64,000 bases of DNA from Sphingomonas edaphi (GTDB lineage Bacteria > Pseudomonadota > Alphaproteobacteria > Sphingomonadales > Sphingomonadaceae): NCBI RefSeq assembly GCF_003583725.1, contig NZ_QXTF01000001.1:930001-994000 (forward strand), in the 5' to 3' direction. Shown here piece by piece: positions 24,874 through 33,946 of the stretch (positions are counted from its first letter, which is position 1; each line of letters starts with the position of its first letter). The notes beneath the pieces are model-generated. The model saw nothing but the letters and a program-made list of their open reading frames with translations, made no database searches and was not told the origin of the DNA. A program made the position numbers and the translations under genes.

Positions 24874-25745
24874 TGCGCGCAACAGTCCTCGTTCCTGCAC
24901 CCGAGTTCCACGAGGCGTGGGACTGGGCATACGACGTCGAATCCGCCGTTCTCAGGGACGCGGGCTTCGAAGTCACGCCACAGCCGTGGACGGAGATGGG
25001 CGGTCTCACCGAAGCCGACCTCGTCATGCCGCTAGTGGCGTGGGGATACCACCTGCAACCCGTCCGATGGCATGCGCTGCTCGACCAGCTCGAACGCGAC
25101 GGCGTACCGACCTTGAACCCGGTCCCGCTGCTGCGCTGGAACAGCGACAAGCGCTACCTCGCGGAATTGGGCGCCAAGGGCATCGCCGTCATCCCAACGA
25201 TCCTTGTCGAAGCCATCGAGGAGTCCGACCTTAACGAGGCGCGCGCACGGTTCGGCAGCACCCTGGTCATTAAGCCGCCAGTATCCGCATCTGCCGACGG
25301 CACGTTCAAGTTGGGACCCGACGACCCCCTACCCGCCTCGGCGCGCGGCAAGGAAATGCTAATCCAGCCCTACCTGCAGTCGGTCGCACGCGAAGGCGAA
25401 TATTCTATCATTATGTTCGGCGGCCATTTCAGCCATTCCATCGTCAAACGCCCAAAAGCGGGGGACTATCGCGTCCAGCCGCATTTGGGCGGGACAGAGG
25501 TGCCCTGCGATCCTCCCGAAGGCGCGGTGGAGCTTGCGAGAGCAGCATTATTGGCCGCTCCCGCCGAAGCGACCTATGCCCGCGTCGACATGGTACGTAA
25601 TAACCACGGCGCGCTTGCGATCATCGAACTGGAGCTGATCGAGCCGGCGCTGTGGCTACAGCATTCGTCCGACAGTGGCGCCGCTTTTGCGTCAGCGATC
25701 CGCACCGCCGCCGGTCTTGAGAAACAGCCATTGGCGAATGGCTGA
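24873..25745 (+). CDS. ATP-grasp domain protein (glutathione-synthase/DcsG-like)
   Basis: 290 residues with an ATP-grasp fold: LLRWNSDKRYLAELGAKGIAVIPT as the pre-grasp/N-lobe helix, STLVIKPPVSASADGTFKL with the ATP-binding lysine and glycine-poor loop, EMLIQPYLQSVAREGEYSIIMFGG, and IIELELIEPALWLQ carrying the metal-binding acidic residues (EL...E). It resembles single-protein ATP-grasp ligases related to glutathione synthase and O-ureido-serine cyclo-ligase. Such enzymes join a carboxylate to an amine or thiol via an acyl phosphate. The substrate is unknown; coupling to GDH by a 1-bp overlap suggests a link with glutamate. The 3' end overlaps the minus-strand RHH gene by 54 bp. Confidence 0.8.
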   Translation: MRATVLVPAPEFHEAWDWAYDVESAVLRDAGFEVTPQPWTEMGGLTEADLVMPLVAWGYHLQPVRWHALLDQLERDGVPTLNPVPLLRWNSDKRYLAELGAKGIAVIPTILVEAIEESDLNEARARFGSTLVIKPPVSASADGTFKLGPDDPLPASARGKEMLIQPYLQSVAREGEYSIIMFGGHFSHSIVKRPKAGDYRVQPHLGGTEVPCDPPEGAVELARAALLAAPAEATYARVDMVRNNHGALAIIELELIEPALWLQHSSDSGAAFASAIRTAAGLEKQPLANG

Positions 25746-25934
25746 AGTCAGGTTGGGCGGCCCGCCGGGCGCGCCCATCCGTTCGACATCGATCCGCGCT
25801 ATCAGCGCGTTGACCGGCAATCCCGCCACCGCCGATGCACGCTCCAACGCTGCCCAGAAAACCGGTTCAAGGCTGATTGACGTTTCGTGACCGGCGATCG
25901 TCACCGATCGTTTGGTGGGCTTTCCAAGCTCCAT
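25692..25934 (-). CDS. Ribbon-helix-helix (RHH_4-like) protein
   Basis: 80 residues with the pattern KRSVTIAGHETSISLEPVFW, a helix (AALERASAVAGLPVNALIA) and a C-terminal NLTSAIRQWLFLK. This is the RHH_4-type ribbon-helix-helix fold seen in small proteins of Alphaproteobacteria and is probably DNA-binding. The ATG at 25934 shares a base with the phbB stop (TGATG); a TTG one codon upstream is possible. It is the last gene of the 31.5-25.7 kb minus-strand operon and its 3' end is antisense to the ATP-grasp gene. Confidence 0.8.
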   Translation of the reverse strand: MELGKPTKRSVTIAGHETSISLEPVFWAALERASAVAGLPVNALIARIDVERMGAPGGPPNLTSAIRQWLFLKTGGGADR

Positions 25935-26656
25935 CAATACATGTGCTGACCGCCGTTGATCGACAGCGTCGAGCCGGTGATGAAACCGGCATTTTCGTCG
26001 ACAAGGAATGCCACGCCGCGCGCGATTTCGTCGGCCTTGCCAAGCCGGTTGACCGGGATTTTGGCAATGATTTTGCCCAGAACTTCCTGCGGCACGGCGG
26101 CGACCATGTCGGTGTCGATATAGCCCGGCGCGATGGCGTTAACGGTCACTCCGTTCCGTGCGCCCTCCTGCGCAAGCGCCTTGGTGAAGCCGTGGATGCC
26201 TGACTTGGCAGCGGCATAGTTCACCTGGCCGTATTGACCTGCCTGCCCGTTAATCGACCCGATATTCACGATCCGACCATAGCCGCGCGACTGCATGCCT
26301 TCGAACACGGCCTTGGCCATGTTGAAGCAGCCGCCCAGATTGGTGTCGATCACGTCCTGCCATTTCTGATGATCCATGCGCTTCATCGTCGTATCGCGCG
26401 TGATCCCAGCATTGTTGACCAGTACATCGACCGGGCCGAGGTCGGCCTCGACCTTCTTGACGCCCTCCATGCAGGCTTCGTGATCTGCCACATCCCATTT
26501 ATAGGCCGGAATGCCGGTGCGTTCGGTGAACTGGCGCGCGCGCTCTTCATTGCCGGCGTAGTTCGCGGCGACCTTCATCCCCATACCCTTGAGCGCGACG
26601 CTGATCGCCTCGCCGATACCTCGGGTTCCCCCGGTTACGATCGCCACACGCGCCAT
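25934..26656 (-). CDS. phbB: Acetoacetyl-CoA reductase (SDR family)
   Basis: NADPH-dependent reduction of acetoacetyl-CoA to (R)-3-hydroxybutyryl-CoA for polyhydroxyalkanoate synthesis. The 240 residues show the SDR fold: cofactor motif TGGTRGIGEA (8-17), NNAG at about 84-87, catalytic Ser in NIGSINGQAGQYGQ, and YAAAK with the catalytic Tyr/Lys, then the family block GYIDTDMVAAVPQEVL. AGGAG lies before the ATG. A PHA-system protein is encoded at 55.7 kb in the same window, but no PHA synthase or beta-ketothiolase is seen. FabG is the alternative, but NYAGNEERA and the GQ(F/Y)GQ stretch favour PhbB. Confidence 0.9.
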   Translation of the reverse strand: MARVAIVTGGTRGIGEAISVALKGMGMKVAANYAGNEERARQFTERTGIPAYKWDVADHEACMEGVKKVEADLGPVDVLVNNAGITRDTTMKRMDHQKWQDVIDTNLGGCFNMAKAVFEGMQSRGYGRIVNIGSINGQAGQYGQVNYAAAKSGIHGFTKALAQEGARNGVTVNAIAPGYIDTDMVAAVPQEVLGKIIAKIPVNRLGKADEIARGVAFLVDENAGFITGSTLSINGGQHMY

Positions 26657-26688
26657 GACTCTCTCCTGATTTTATTTATTCGTTCGGG

Positions 26689-27696
26689 TTAGGACGGCGG
26701 CCACCATCCGGCAAGTTCGCGGCGGATGAGTGCGTCGAGCATCCCCATCCCCTCGTCGCTGTCGTTGAGGCAATCGAGCCGGGCAAAATGCGTGCCGCCT
26801 GCGGCCAAGAATTGCTCGCGGCCGCGAATGCCAAGCTCTTCAAGGGTTTCCAGACAGTCGGCGGAAAAGCCCGGCGCGGCGATGGCGAGCTTTCGAACGC
26901 CCTGGGATGGATAAGCGGCCAGCATCGCATCCGTCGCCGGCTCCAGCCACTTGGCCTTGCCGAAGCGCGACTGGAACGCAATGTCGACCGGGCTTCCAAT
27001 CGCCTCGCCGAGCAGGCGCGCAGTCTTCTGGCAGTGGCAATGATAGGGATCGCCGAGATCCAGCGTGCGCTGGGGCATGCCGTGAAAGCTCAGCAGCAAC
27101 CGTTCCGGAACGAAGTCGAGCGCCGCAAGCTGCCGGTCGAGATCGCGCTTCAATGCGTCAATATAGTGCGGGTCGTCATGATAAGGTGGCAAAGTGCGCA
27201 GCGCGGGTTGCCAGCGCTTGGCGGCAATGGCTGCAAAAGTCGCGTCCATCGCACTCGCGGTCGTGGCCGCGCAATATTGCGGATAGAGCGGTGCTGCCAA
27301 GATGTGGGTTGCTCCTTCGGCGAACAGCCGGTCAATGGCCGTTTGAATGCCGGGATTGCCGTAGCGCATGGCCCAGTCGACCAGCACCCCGTCTCCAAGC
27401 CGCGCCTGAAGCGAGGCCGCCTGCCGCCCTGTTATAGCGGCCAAAGGGGAACCGTCCTCCGTCCATATCTGTCGATAGGCATGCGCGCTCTTTTTGGGCC
27501 GGGTGCGAAGAATGATCCCGTGCAGGATCGGCTTCCAGGCCCAGGAGGGGATCTCGACCACTCGCGGGTCGGACAGGAATTGCGCCAAATATTTGCGCAC
27601 CGCTCCCGGCTCCGGCGCGTCCGGAGTCCCCAGATTAACGAGCAGGACGCCGATCTTGCGTGAAGGAATGGCGGGATGGTCGGCGGGTCGTGTCAT
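26689..27696 (-). CDS. hemH: Ferrochelatase
   Basis: Inserts Fe2+ into protoporphyrin IX, the last step of haem b synthesis. The 335 residues contain the N-terminal GVLLVNLGTPDAPEPGAVRKYL, LSDPRVVE, the catalytic-His block LLLSFHGMPQRTLDLGDPYHCHCQKT and FQSRFGKAKWLEPATD with the partner acid region. No C-terminal Fe-S cysteine cluster is evident. It overlaps the upstream oxidoreductase gene by ATGA and precedes phbB by 32 bp. Haem supply would serve the cytochromes encoded at 9-14 kb, but it lies in a different operon. Confidence 0.95.
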   Translation of the reverse strand: MTRPADHPAIPSRKIGVLLVNLGTPDAPEPGAVRKYLAQFLSDPRVVEIPSWAWKPILHGIILRTRPKKSAHAYRQIWTEDGSPLAAITGRQAASLQARLGDGVLVDWAMRYGNPGIQTAIDRLFAEGATHILAAPLYPQYCAATTASAMDATFAAIAAKRWQPALRTLPPYHDDPHYIDALKRDLDRQLAALDFVPERLLLSFHGMPQRTLDLGDPYHCHCQKTARLLGEAIGSPVDIAFQSRFGKAKWLEPATDAMLAAYPSQGVRKLAIAAPGFSADCLETLEELGIRGREQFLAAGGTHFARLDCLNDSDEGMGMLDALIRRELAGWWPPS

Positions 27697-29822
27697 GCCG
27701 CCCCCATCGGGTCGAACGGCAGGTTGCGCAAGCGCTTACCCGTCCCCGCAGCAATGGCGTTGGCTACGGCGGGGGCCAAGACGGCCATGCCGAGACCGCT
27801 GACACCGCCGGGCGGATTGTCGGTCCGGATCAGCTCCACCTCGATCTGCGGCACATCGGCGAGACGTTCGAACCCCTTGCCACGCAGCGGGGCCGCCTTC
27901 GGCATCCCGGCAACCCATTCAGGCGCGGGCACCGTCGCGGCAGCCACTGCAGCCATGAGACCGCCCTCCACCTGCTGCCGGACCAATGCCGGGTTGACGA
28001 TTCGCCCCGCATCAACGGCAGCCACCAGCCGCGACACCCTCACCCGTTGGTCCGCGCCAATGCTTGCCTCAGCCAACAAACCGATATGCGACCCGAACAA
28101 GGTTGCGCAGGCAATGCCCATGTTACTGCCCCGCGCGCCGCCGTCCCAGCCGCCAATCGCTGCCGCGGTGGACATCGCGCGCGCCAGCCTGGGAGCGCCG
28201 CCAAGCATTCCGACACGAAAGGCGAGCGGCTCTGCTCCCATCGCCCGCGCCAATTCATCGACAAAGCTTTCGGTGACGAAGGTCAGCGATGCCTCGTCGC
28301 CGCCGCGCATGTAACCGGCCTGCAATGCCGGGCCGGCATCGATGGCTGAAATGCGGATGGATTCGATCCCATAGGGCGGAGTCGCGCCACGCGGCGAATA
28401 GGCAGGGGCATTGTCGTCGCCTGCTCGCGCCAGCGCGGCCTCTAGTGATGCCATCCCTGCGATCCGGCTGCTCCACGCTGCGATCGTTCCGCCGGGCGAA
28501 GGCAGTGCCGAAACCTTGGCCATCACTGGCGGCCTGACGGCATCGTGGTTCTGCGCAGTGGTGGGCGGGAACGCCAGGCTGACGGGGCGGTTGGCGTGGC
28601 GGGCCAGTGCGACCGCGATCGTCACCGCGTCCAGTCCCATCGCCCCTCCCGATCCGTCACCAACCGGCATGGGGTATAGGGTCACGTCGCGTTCGGGAAG
28701 ATTCGCGGCTTTTGCGGCGGCCGCCCGCGCGAGTTCGGGCACTTGCGTCCCCGTCCAGACATCCAACCGATCGCGGGTGAAGCGGGCAACGGCAGCGGGC
28801 GCTTCCAGCGAATAATGCGGGGTCGGCGCAATGCTATACGTCGCGGACAAGGGGCGCGATCCGTCGGTGGCGCTCGCATAATCGCCCCACTCGAACAGGC
28901 GATCTCCATTTTCGGTTGCCAGCAAATCCGCCAAGCGAGCCATCACGTCCGGTCCATCGGTGGCGCTGAATTTCGGCGCTGCCCGCGTCAACGCATTATC
29001 GGCCGCCCACCAGGTCGATCCGATGGCCGCGATCCAGCCGTCACGGACGACCAGATCCAACAATCCCTTCTGGGCCTTGGCGCCCTCGCGAGAAAAGCCC
29101 CGCAGGCGGCCGCCTAGCGGCGCAAGCCGGGCCGAAGCGAACAGCATCCTTGGCAGTCGGACGTCCGAGGTAAATCGGAAACTGCCGTCCGATTTCGCCG
29201 CAAGGTCCAGTCGCGGCAGGGACTCACCTGCAATTTCGCCCGTGCCCGGCGCCCGGATTAATGATGTCGCCGGCGGCATGGTCGTGGCCGCATCGGCCGC
29301 AACCTCCCCGAACCCGAGGCGCTTGCCTTCGTGCAGGATGAAACCGCCAGCTGTGTCACATTCGGCTGCGTTAACGCCCCAGCGCTGGGCGGCTGCTGCG
29401 CACAGCAGGTCCCGCGCCACTGCTGCCGCCTCGCGGAGTGGCTGCTCGAACGCCCGTATCGAGGATGATCCCGCGGTTATTCGGGTGTCGACGTTATATT
29501 CGCGCGCAATTAGGCGGTTGGCATACATGGGTGCCGAGGGTGCGGGCTCAACGGCCATCATCTCCCAAGCGGCACCAAGTTCGTCAGCGGCGACTTGCGC
29601 AAGCCCGGTCCAAATGCCCTGACCCACCTCGGTCTGCGGTACCGCGAGCGTCACACGGCCATCGGTCGCAAGCCGTAAATAGGCGCCGATTGCGGCTTCG
29701 CGGGGGCCAGCGCGCAGCGGGCTGCCCTGCTGCTTTGGCCATGCCCAATAGGCGACCAACAGGCCTACGCCCGCGCCACCGCCGATCAGCATGGTGCGGC
29801 GCGTGAAGCGCGGTGAGCGCAT
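27693..29822 (-). CDS. Molybdopterin-binding aldehyde/isoquinoline oxidoreductase-like subunit (IorB type), active-site Glu absent
   Basis: The 709-residue product begins with a Tat-like signal (FTRRTMLIGGGAGVGLLVAYW) and has the xanthine dehydrogenase-family domains: TEVGQGIWTGLAQVAADELG, AGSSSIRAFEQPLREAAA, and WTGTQVPELARAAAAKAANL. In homologues the C-terminal block usually reads as G-V-G-E-x-G before APAxANAI, with the Glu acting as catalytic base. Here it reads GGVSGLGMAVLAPAVANAI, and the position aligning with Glu is Gly676. No gene for the [2Fe-2S] partner is adjacent. It lies 2 bp after the acyl-CoA ligase and overlaps hemH by 4 bp. It may be an inactive or altered enzyme. Confidence 0.85.
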   Translation of the reverse strand: MRSPRFTRRTMLIGGGAGVGLLVAYWAWPKQQGSPLRAGPREAAIGAYLRLATDGRVTLAVPQTEVGQGIWTGLAQVAADELGAAWEMMAVEPAPSAPMYANRLIAREYNVDTRITAGSSSIRAFEQPLREAAAVARDLLCAAAAQRWGVNAAECDTAGGFILHEGKRLGFGEVAADAATTMPPATSLIRAPGTGEIAGESLPRLDLAAKSDGSFRFTSDVRLPRMLFASARLAPLGGRLRGFSREGAKAQKGLLDLVVRDGWIAAIGSTWWAADNALTRAAPKFSATDGPDVMARLADLLATENGDRLFEWGDYASATDGSRPLSATYSIAPTPHYSLEAPAAVARFTRDRLDVWTGTQVPELARAAAAKAANLPERDVTLYPMPVGDGSGGAMGLDAVTIAVALARHANRPVSLAFPPTTAQNHDAVRPPVMAKVSALPSPGGTIAAWSSRIAGMASLEAALARAGDDNAPAYSPRGATPPYGIESIRISAIDAGPALQAGYMRGGDEASLTFVTESFVDELARAMGAEPLAFRVGMLGGAPRLARAMSTAAAIGGWDGGARGSNMGIACATLFGSHIGLLAEASIGADQRVRVSRLVAAVDAGRIVNPALVRQQVEGGLMAAVAAATVPAPEWVAGMPKAAPLRGKGFERLADVPQIEVELIRTDNPPGGVSGLGMAVLAPAVANAIAAGTGKRLRNLPFDPMGAA

Positions 29823-29824
29823 AA

Positions 29825-31495
29825 TTAGCCGGCGAATTGCTGCTTGAGCGCAATGCGGTCGATCTTGCCGGTGCCGAGCCGGGGCAGCGGCTCGTCGACG
29901 AAAACCATGCGCGCCGGAACCTTGAACGCCGCAAGCCGCCCGTCCAGGAACTGACGCAAATCTTCCTCGCTTAGGCAGCTTCCTTCGCGTCGGTGGAGAA
30001 TGGCTACCGGAACCTCGCCCAGCCGCTCGTCGGTCACGCCGAAGACGGCCGCTTCGGCCACGCCCTCGCAAGCATAGAGCGCGGCCTCGACCTCGGCGGC
30101 AGAAATGTTCTCGCCGCCGCGAATGATGATGTCCTTCTTTCGGTCGACGATGAACAGATAGCCGTCCTCGTCGAGATAGCCGATGTCGCCGGTGCGGACG
30201 AAACCATCGGCGGTGAAGGCCGCTGCGGTGGCCTCGGGATTGCGCCAATAGCCCTTGATGTTGGCGGCCGACCGGATCGCGATTTCGCCGCGCTCGTTTG
30301 GTTCCAAGTGACGGTCGCCCTCGCCTAGGATGGCAAGCTCGACAAAGGGTAGCTGCGCCCGACCCGTCGATGCTGGTTTCGCGGCGTAATTGCCCCAGAA
30401 ATTGCCGCAGCCGACGGCATTGGTCTCGGTCAGGCCATAGCCCAGCGCAGGCTGACTGTTCGGGAAGGCTTGCCGAAGCCTGTCGACATGCGCCACGGGG
30501 CGCGGCGCGCCACCACCGGCGATGTCGGTTAGCGTCGACAGGTCGTAATTGTCGCGGTCCGGGTGGTTCATTAGCTCCAGGCTCATGGTCGGAACCCCAA
30601 CGAAATAGGTGATTTTTTCTTTTTCGATCAGGCGAAGAGCTTCGCCCGCGTCCCATTTGGGCATCAGGACCATGCCGCGAGCGATGACGAAGCTGTTGAG
30701 CATGACCGGCACCTCGCCCGTCACGTGAAACAGCGGGACGACCACCAGCGTCTTCAGCGGATTGACGGGCGATCGGCCCTCGGATTCCAAGATCCCGCGA
30801 AGAGTCATCAGGCTGGTCGCATAGGCATAGACGCCGGTTGTTACCGCGCGATGCGTCGACAGTGCCCCCTTGGCCTCGCCGGTCGAACCGGACGTGAACA
30901 GGATCGTCGCGTCGTCGTCAGGCTGGATCTCAGGCAGTGCCGTATCGTCCGACGCTTCGCCCAGCAGCGTCGCGAAAGCCTCCTCCAGCGGTCGTTCGAT
31001 CGCGATCGTCTCGATGGCCCCGCCGGATGTGGTCGCCGCAATGCGCCGAGCGCGCGGCTCGTCTGCGATGGTCAGCGCCGGATCGGTCAGCGCCAGTGCA
31101 TGGTCGAGTTCTTCCGGCTGCCACCAGCCATTGATCAGGGTCGCGATCGCCCCGGCCTTGACCGTCGCCATATAGGCCAGGATCCAACTCGGGCAGTTAC
31201 GCATGGCGATAGCGATCCGGTCGCCCTTGGCGATCCCCCGCCCGACCAACGCCCGCGCCAGCCTGTCCGACAGCTGGTCGAGCTTCGAAAAGGTGAGGCG
31301 TTCGTCACCGGCGACGACGCCTTCGACCGCGCCATTCAGTGCGCAGAATGTCTTGAAAAACAGCGGCAAAGTCGACGGGAAATTCCCGACGATCGTCCGG
31401 CCATCCGCGTCCTTGTCCAGTATGACGCGCCCCCCGGGACCGGTAATGGCGGTCATCACCGCGTCGAACTTCCGGTCGAGTTCCGTCAGGGGCAT
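29825..31495 (-). CDS. Class I adenylate-forming enzyme (acyl-CoA ligase-like)
   Basis: Activates a carboxylic acid as acyl-AMP and usually transfers it to CoA. In 556 residues: the phosphate-binding loop ILFTSGSTGEAKGA, the aromatic motif GYGLTETNA, TGDIGYLDEDGYLFIVDR, and the C-terminal LPRLGTGKIDR with the catalytic Lys. It starts the minus-strand operon that continues through the molybdopterin enzyme, hemH and phbB. The substrate could be a fatty or aromatic acid; sequence alone does not say. It is divergent from lgt with 77 bp between them. Confidence 0.9.
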   Translation of the reverse strand: MPLTELDRKFDAVMTAITGPGGRVILDKDADGRTIVGNFPSTLPLFFKTFCALNGAVEGVVAGDERLTFSKLDQLSDRLARALVGRGIAKGDRIAIAMRNCPSWILAYMATVKAGAIATLINGWWQPEELDHALALTDPALTIADEPRARRIAATTSGGAIETIAIERPLEEAFATLLGEASDDTALPEIQPDDDATILFTSGSTGEAKGALSTHRAVTTGVYAYATSLMTLRGILESEGRSPVNPLKTLVVVPLFHVTGEVPVMLNSFVIARGMVLMPKWDAGEALRLIEKEKITYFVGVPTMSLELMNHPDRDNYDLSTLTDIAGGGAPRPVAHVDRLRQAFPNSQPALGYGLTETNAVGCGNFWGNYAAKPASTGRAQLPFVELAILGEGDRHLEPNERGEIAIRSAANIKGYWRNPEATAAAFTADGFVRTGDIGYLDEDGYLFIVDRKKDIIIRGGENISAAEVEAALYACEGVAEAAVFGVTDERLGEVPVAILHRREGSCLSEEDLRQFLDGRLAAFKVPARMVFVDEPLPRLGTGKIDRIALKQQFAG

Positions 31496-31572
31496 CCGTC
31501 ACTCCTTGGCCTTTGGCTAATGCCACCCTATGAGGCAGCAACGGCAAGGGAAAGCCCCATGAGGTTTGGTCG

Positions 31573-32463
31573 ATGAGTTCAGCAGTGTTGGCGGCGGCAG
31601 TTTCAGGCGCGATCGCCTTTCCGGATCTCGGTCTTTCGCCGGTCGCTCTCGACCTGGGCTTCTTCCAGCTTCGCTGGTACAGCCTCGCCTATCTCGCCGG
31701 GATTTTCATCGGTTACTGGTACCTGCTGAAGCTGTTGAAACAGCCTGGCGCACCAATGGCCCGACGCCATGCCGACGACTTGGTATTCTACGCCTCGCTC
31801 GGCATCATTTTCGGCGGACGGCTGGGCTATGTGCTCTTCTACAACCTGTCATATTACCTTCAGAATCCAATCGACATCCTGAAGCTGTGGGACGGGGGGA
31901 TGAGCTTCCACGGTGGCGTCATCGGCACTTCGCTTGGGATTCTCTACCTCGCACGCAAGGAAGGCCTGCCTTGGCTACGCATCCATGATTACGTAGCCTG
32001 CTGCGTCCCGTTTGGCCTCTTCTTTGGCCGCCTGGCGAACTTCGTGAACGGCGAATTGTGGGGCGCACCGACCACCATTCCCTGGGCCATCCGCTTTGTC
32101 GAGACGGTCGGCGGCCAAGCCGTCCTGGGTCCGCCTCGTCACCCGAGCCAACTGTACGAAGCGGCGCTCGAAGGCCTCGTCCTCTTCGCCATCCTGGCAG
32201 TCATGTTCTGGCGCAGCCAGGCGCGTTACGAACCGGGCAAGCTCGTCGGCGCGTTCATCTTTTTCTACGGCATTTTCCGGTTCGGCGTGGAATTCATACG
32301 TGAGCCTGACGCCCAGCTCACCGAGTTCGCCGCGGCGACCGGCCTGCACATGGGCCAGTGGCTAACCGTGCCCATGATCCTTGGCGGGATTTACTTGATG
32401 GCCACTGCCAAGAAGCGTCGGGTGAGGGTTGAGCCGACGGTCGGTACCGCGAGTATTGCGTGA
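31573..32463 (+). CDS. lgt: Prolipoprotein diacylglyceryl transferase
   Basis: Transfers diacylglycerol from phosphatidylglycerol to the lipobox Cys of pre-lipoproteins. The 296 residues form about seven helices and include the family motifs [21 protein letters not shown], the signature [13 protein letters not shown] (Arg and Asn of the active site) and RHPSQLYEA. It heads a plus-strand run of tightly overlapping genes (GTGA with the methyltransferase). Several predicted lipoproteins in this window would be its substrates. Confidence 0.95.
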   Translation: MSSAVLAAAVSGAIAFPDLGLSPVALDLGFFQLRWYSLAYLAGIFIGYWYLLKLLKQPGAPMARRHADDLVFYASLGIIFGGRLGYVLFYNLSYYLQNPIDILKLWDGGMSFHGGVIGTSLGILYLARKEGLPWLRIHDYVACCVPFGLFFGRLANFVNGELWGAPTTIPWAIRFVETVGGQAVLGPPRHPSQLYEAALEGLVLFAILAVMFWRSQARYEPGKLVGAFIFFYGIFRFGVEFIREPDAQLTEFAAATGLHMGQWLTVPMILGGIYLMATAKKRRVRVEPTVGTASIA

Positions 32464-33440
32464 CCCCGCTAGGCCGGGCGCTCATTGAACGGATCAAGAG
32501 CGAAGGACCGCTCAGCGTCGAGGCCTATATGGAGGCCTGCAACGCCTATTATTACGCCACCCGCGATCCGCTCGGGGAGGGCGGCGACTTCACTACCGCC
32601 CCGGAAATCCACCAGATGTTTGGTGAGCTGGTGGGCGCCGCGCTAGCTGATGTATGGCTTCGGGCGGGCAAGCCGGGCGATGCCGTTTACGCAGAACTCG
32701 GGCCCGGCCGCGGAACGCTTGCCGCCGATGCGCTTCGGGTGTTGCGGCGATCTGGATTTGCTGGCCAAGCACACCTGGTAGAAACCAGCCCAGCATTGCG
32801 CGAGGCACAGTCCAAGCGGGTGCCAGAAGCCGCTTTTCATGACTCGATCGACAGTTTGCCAGCCATGCCCTTGCTGCTGGTGGCCAATGAGTTTTTCGAC
32901 GCGCTGCCAATCCGGCAATTCGTCGACGGCCGCGAACGGCATGTCATCGTGGCGGGTGGCCACTTCGCGTTCGATAGGGATGGTCCCATCTTTGAAGATT
33001 CGCCTATGCGGCAATCCCTTGCCGAAACGCTCTCGTGGCGGCTGGCAACACACGGCGGCGCGGCCATCATCATCGACTATGGGTATGCCGGCGGGGAGCA
33101 AGGCGACACGCTGCAGGGCGTCCGGTGTCACCAATATTCCTATGTCCTCGATCATCCCGGTGAGCAGGATCTGACAGCCCACGTCGATTTTAAGGCGTTG
33201 GCCGACGCCGCTGGGCGTGGGGGGGCGGCAGCGAGTAACATCGCGTCACAGGGAACCTGGCTGGAAACGCTGGGCATCGGCGCCCGGGCAATGACCTTGG
33301 CGGCCAAGAACCCGCAGGATACGGAGGCAATTGCCGCTGCCCGCCGGCGGTTGTGCGACGAGGAAGAAATGGGTCGTTTGTTCAAGGTAATGGCCGTGCG
33401 GTCAAAGGGCTGGCCCGAGGTGGCCGGGCTAAGCGCATGA
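32460..33440 (+). CDS. MidA/NDUFAF7-family SAM-dependent methyltransferase
   Basis: Starts with GTG overlapping the lgt stop. Contains the DUF185/NDUFAF7 features: [24 protein letters not shown] near the start, the SAM motif [35 protein letters not shown] and [13 protein letters not shown]. The human relative methylates an arginine of a complex I subunit and helps assembly; a similar role is plausible here but unproven. 326 residues is a normal bacterial length. It overlaps the downstream GNAT by ATGA. Confidence 0.88.
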   Translation: MTPLGRALIERIKSEGPLSVEAYMEACNAYYYATRDPLGEGGDFTTAPEIHQMFGELVGAALADVWLRAGKPGDAVYAELGPGRGTLAADALRVLRRSGFAGQAHLVETSPALREAQSKRVPEAAFHDSIDSLPAMPLLLVANEFFDALPIRQFVDGRERHVIVAGGHFAFDRDGPIFEDSPMRQSLAETLSWRLATHGGAAIIIDYGYAGGEQGDTLQGVRCHQYSYVLDHPGEQDLTAHVDFKALADAAGRGGAAASNIASQGTWLETLGIGARAMTLAAKNPQDTEAIAAARRRLCDEEEMGRLFKVMAVRSKGWPEVAGLSA

Positions 33441-33946
33441 CGGTCACTTACCGAACAGCGATCACCGCGGACGCTGCCGCCCTAGCCACTATTGGGGCGG
33501 ATACATTCATCGCCACCTTTGGCCACCTCTACGACCCGGCCGATCTCGCGATCTTCCTGAAGTCGCATTCGGTCGAAGCTTGGGCCAAGGAACTTAACGA
33601 TCGAGCCTTCGAGGTTCGGGTTGCGGAGCTCGGTGGTAGACTGGTCGGCTATGCAAAACTCGGACCGCCACACCTGCCGTTCGAACCTCGCGGGGAGGCT
33701 GCGGAACTGCGCCAGCTATATGTCATCGAAGAGGTGAAGGGTCAGGGGGTGGCCCGCGCGCTGATCGACTGGGTCATCGAGCGCGCCCGCGACCGGCGGG
33801 CCGATCACCTCTACCTGTCGGTGTTCACCGACAACCACCGCGCTCGCCGCTTCTACGAGAAACTGGGCTTCGAGGCAGAAGGCACCTACGCCTTCATGGT
33901 CGGCAATCACGCCGACGAGGATATTGTAATGAGGCTAAAGCTATGA
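33437..33946 (+). CDS. GNAT-family N-acetyltransferase
   Basis: 169 residues from the ATG at 33437. The acetyl-CoA site is visible as AELRQLYVIEEVKGQGVARALIDWVIE, with V-x-x-x-x-x-x-G-x-G/A as in motif A, and the C-terminal helix-strand FTDNHRARRFYEKLGFEAEGTY is typical. Acetylates an amine on an unknown acceptor. Coupled by 4-bp overlaps to the methyltransferase and to pgeF. The frame extends 28 codons upstream without support. Confidence 0.85.
   Translation: MTVTYRTAITADAAALATIGADTFIATFGHLYDPADLAIFLKSHSVEAWAKELNDRAFEVRVAELGGRLVGYAKLGPPHLPFEPRGEAAELRQLYVIEEVKGQGVARALIDWVIERARDRRADHLYLSVFTDNHRARRFYEKLGFEAEGTYAFMVGNHADEDIVMRLKL

Noticed and set aside
29823-30656. 5' extension of the molybdopterin oxidoreductase frame into the acyl-CoA ligase gene
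   Set aside because: The extension overlaps the ligase in another frame and reads as a shadow; a good start at 29822 with a Tat-like signal follows.
30725-31576. 283-codon plus-strand frame opposite the acyl-CoA ligase
   Set aside because: Arg/Gln-rich shadow of a well-supported enzyme; no motif.
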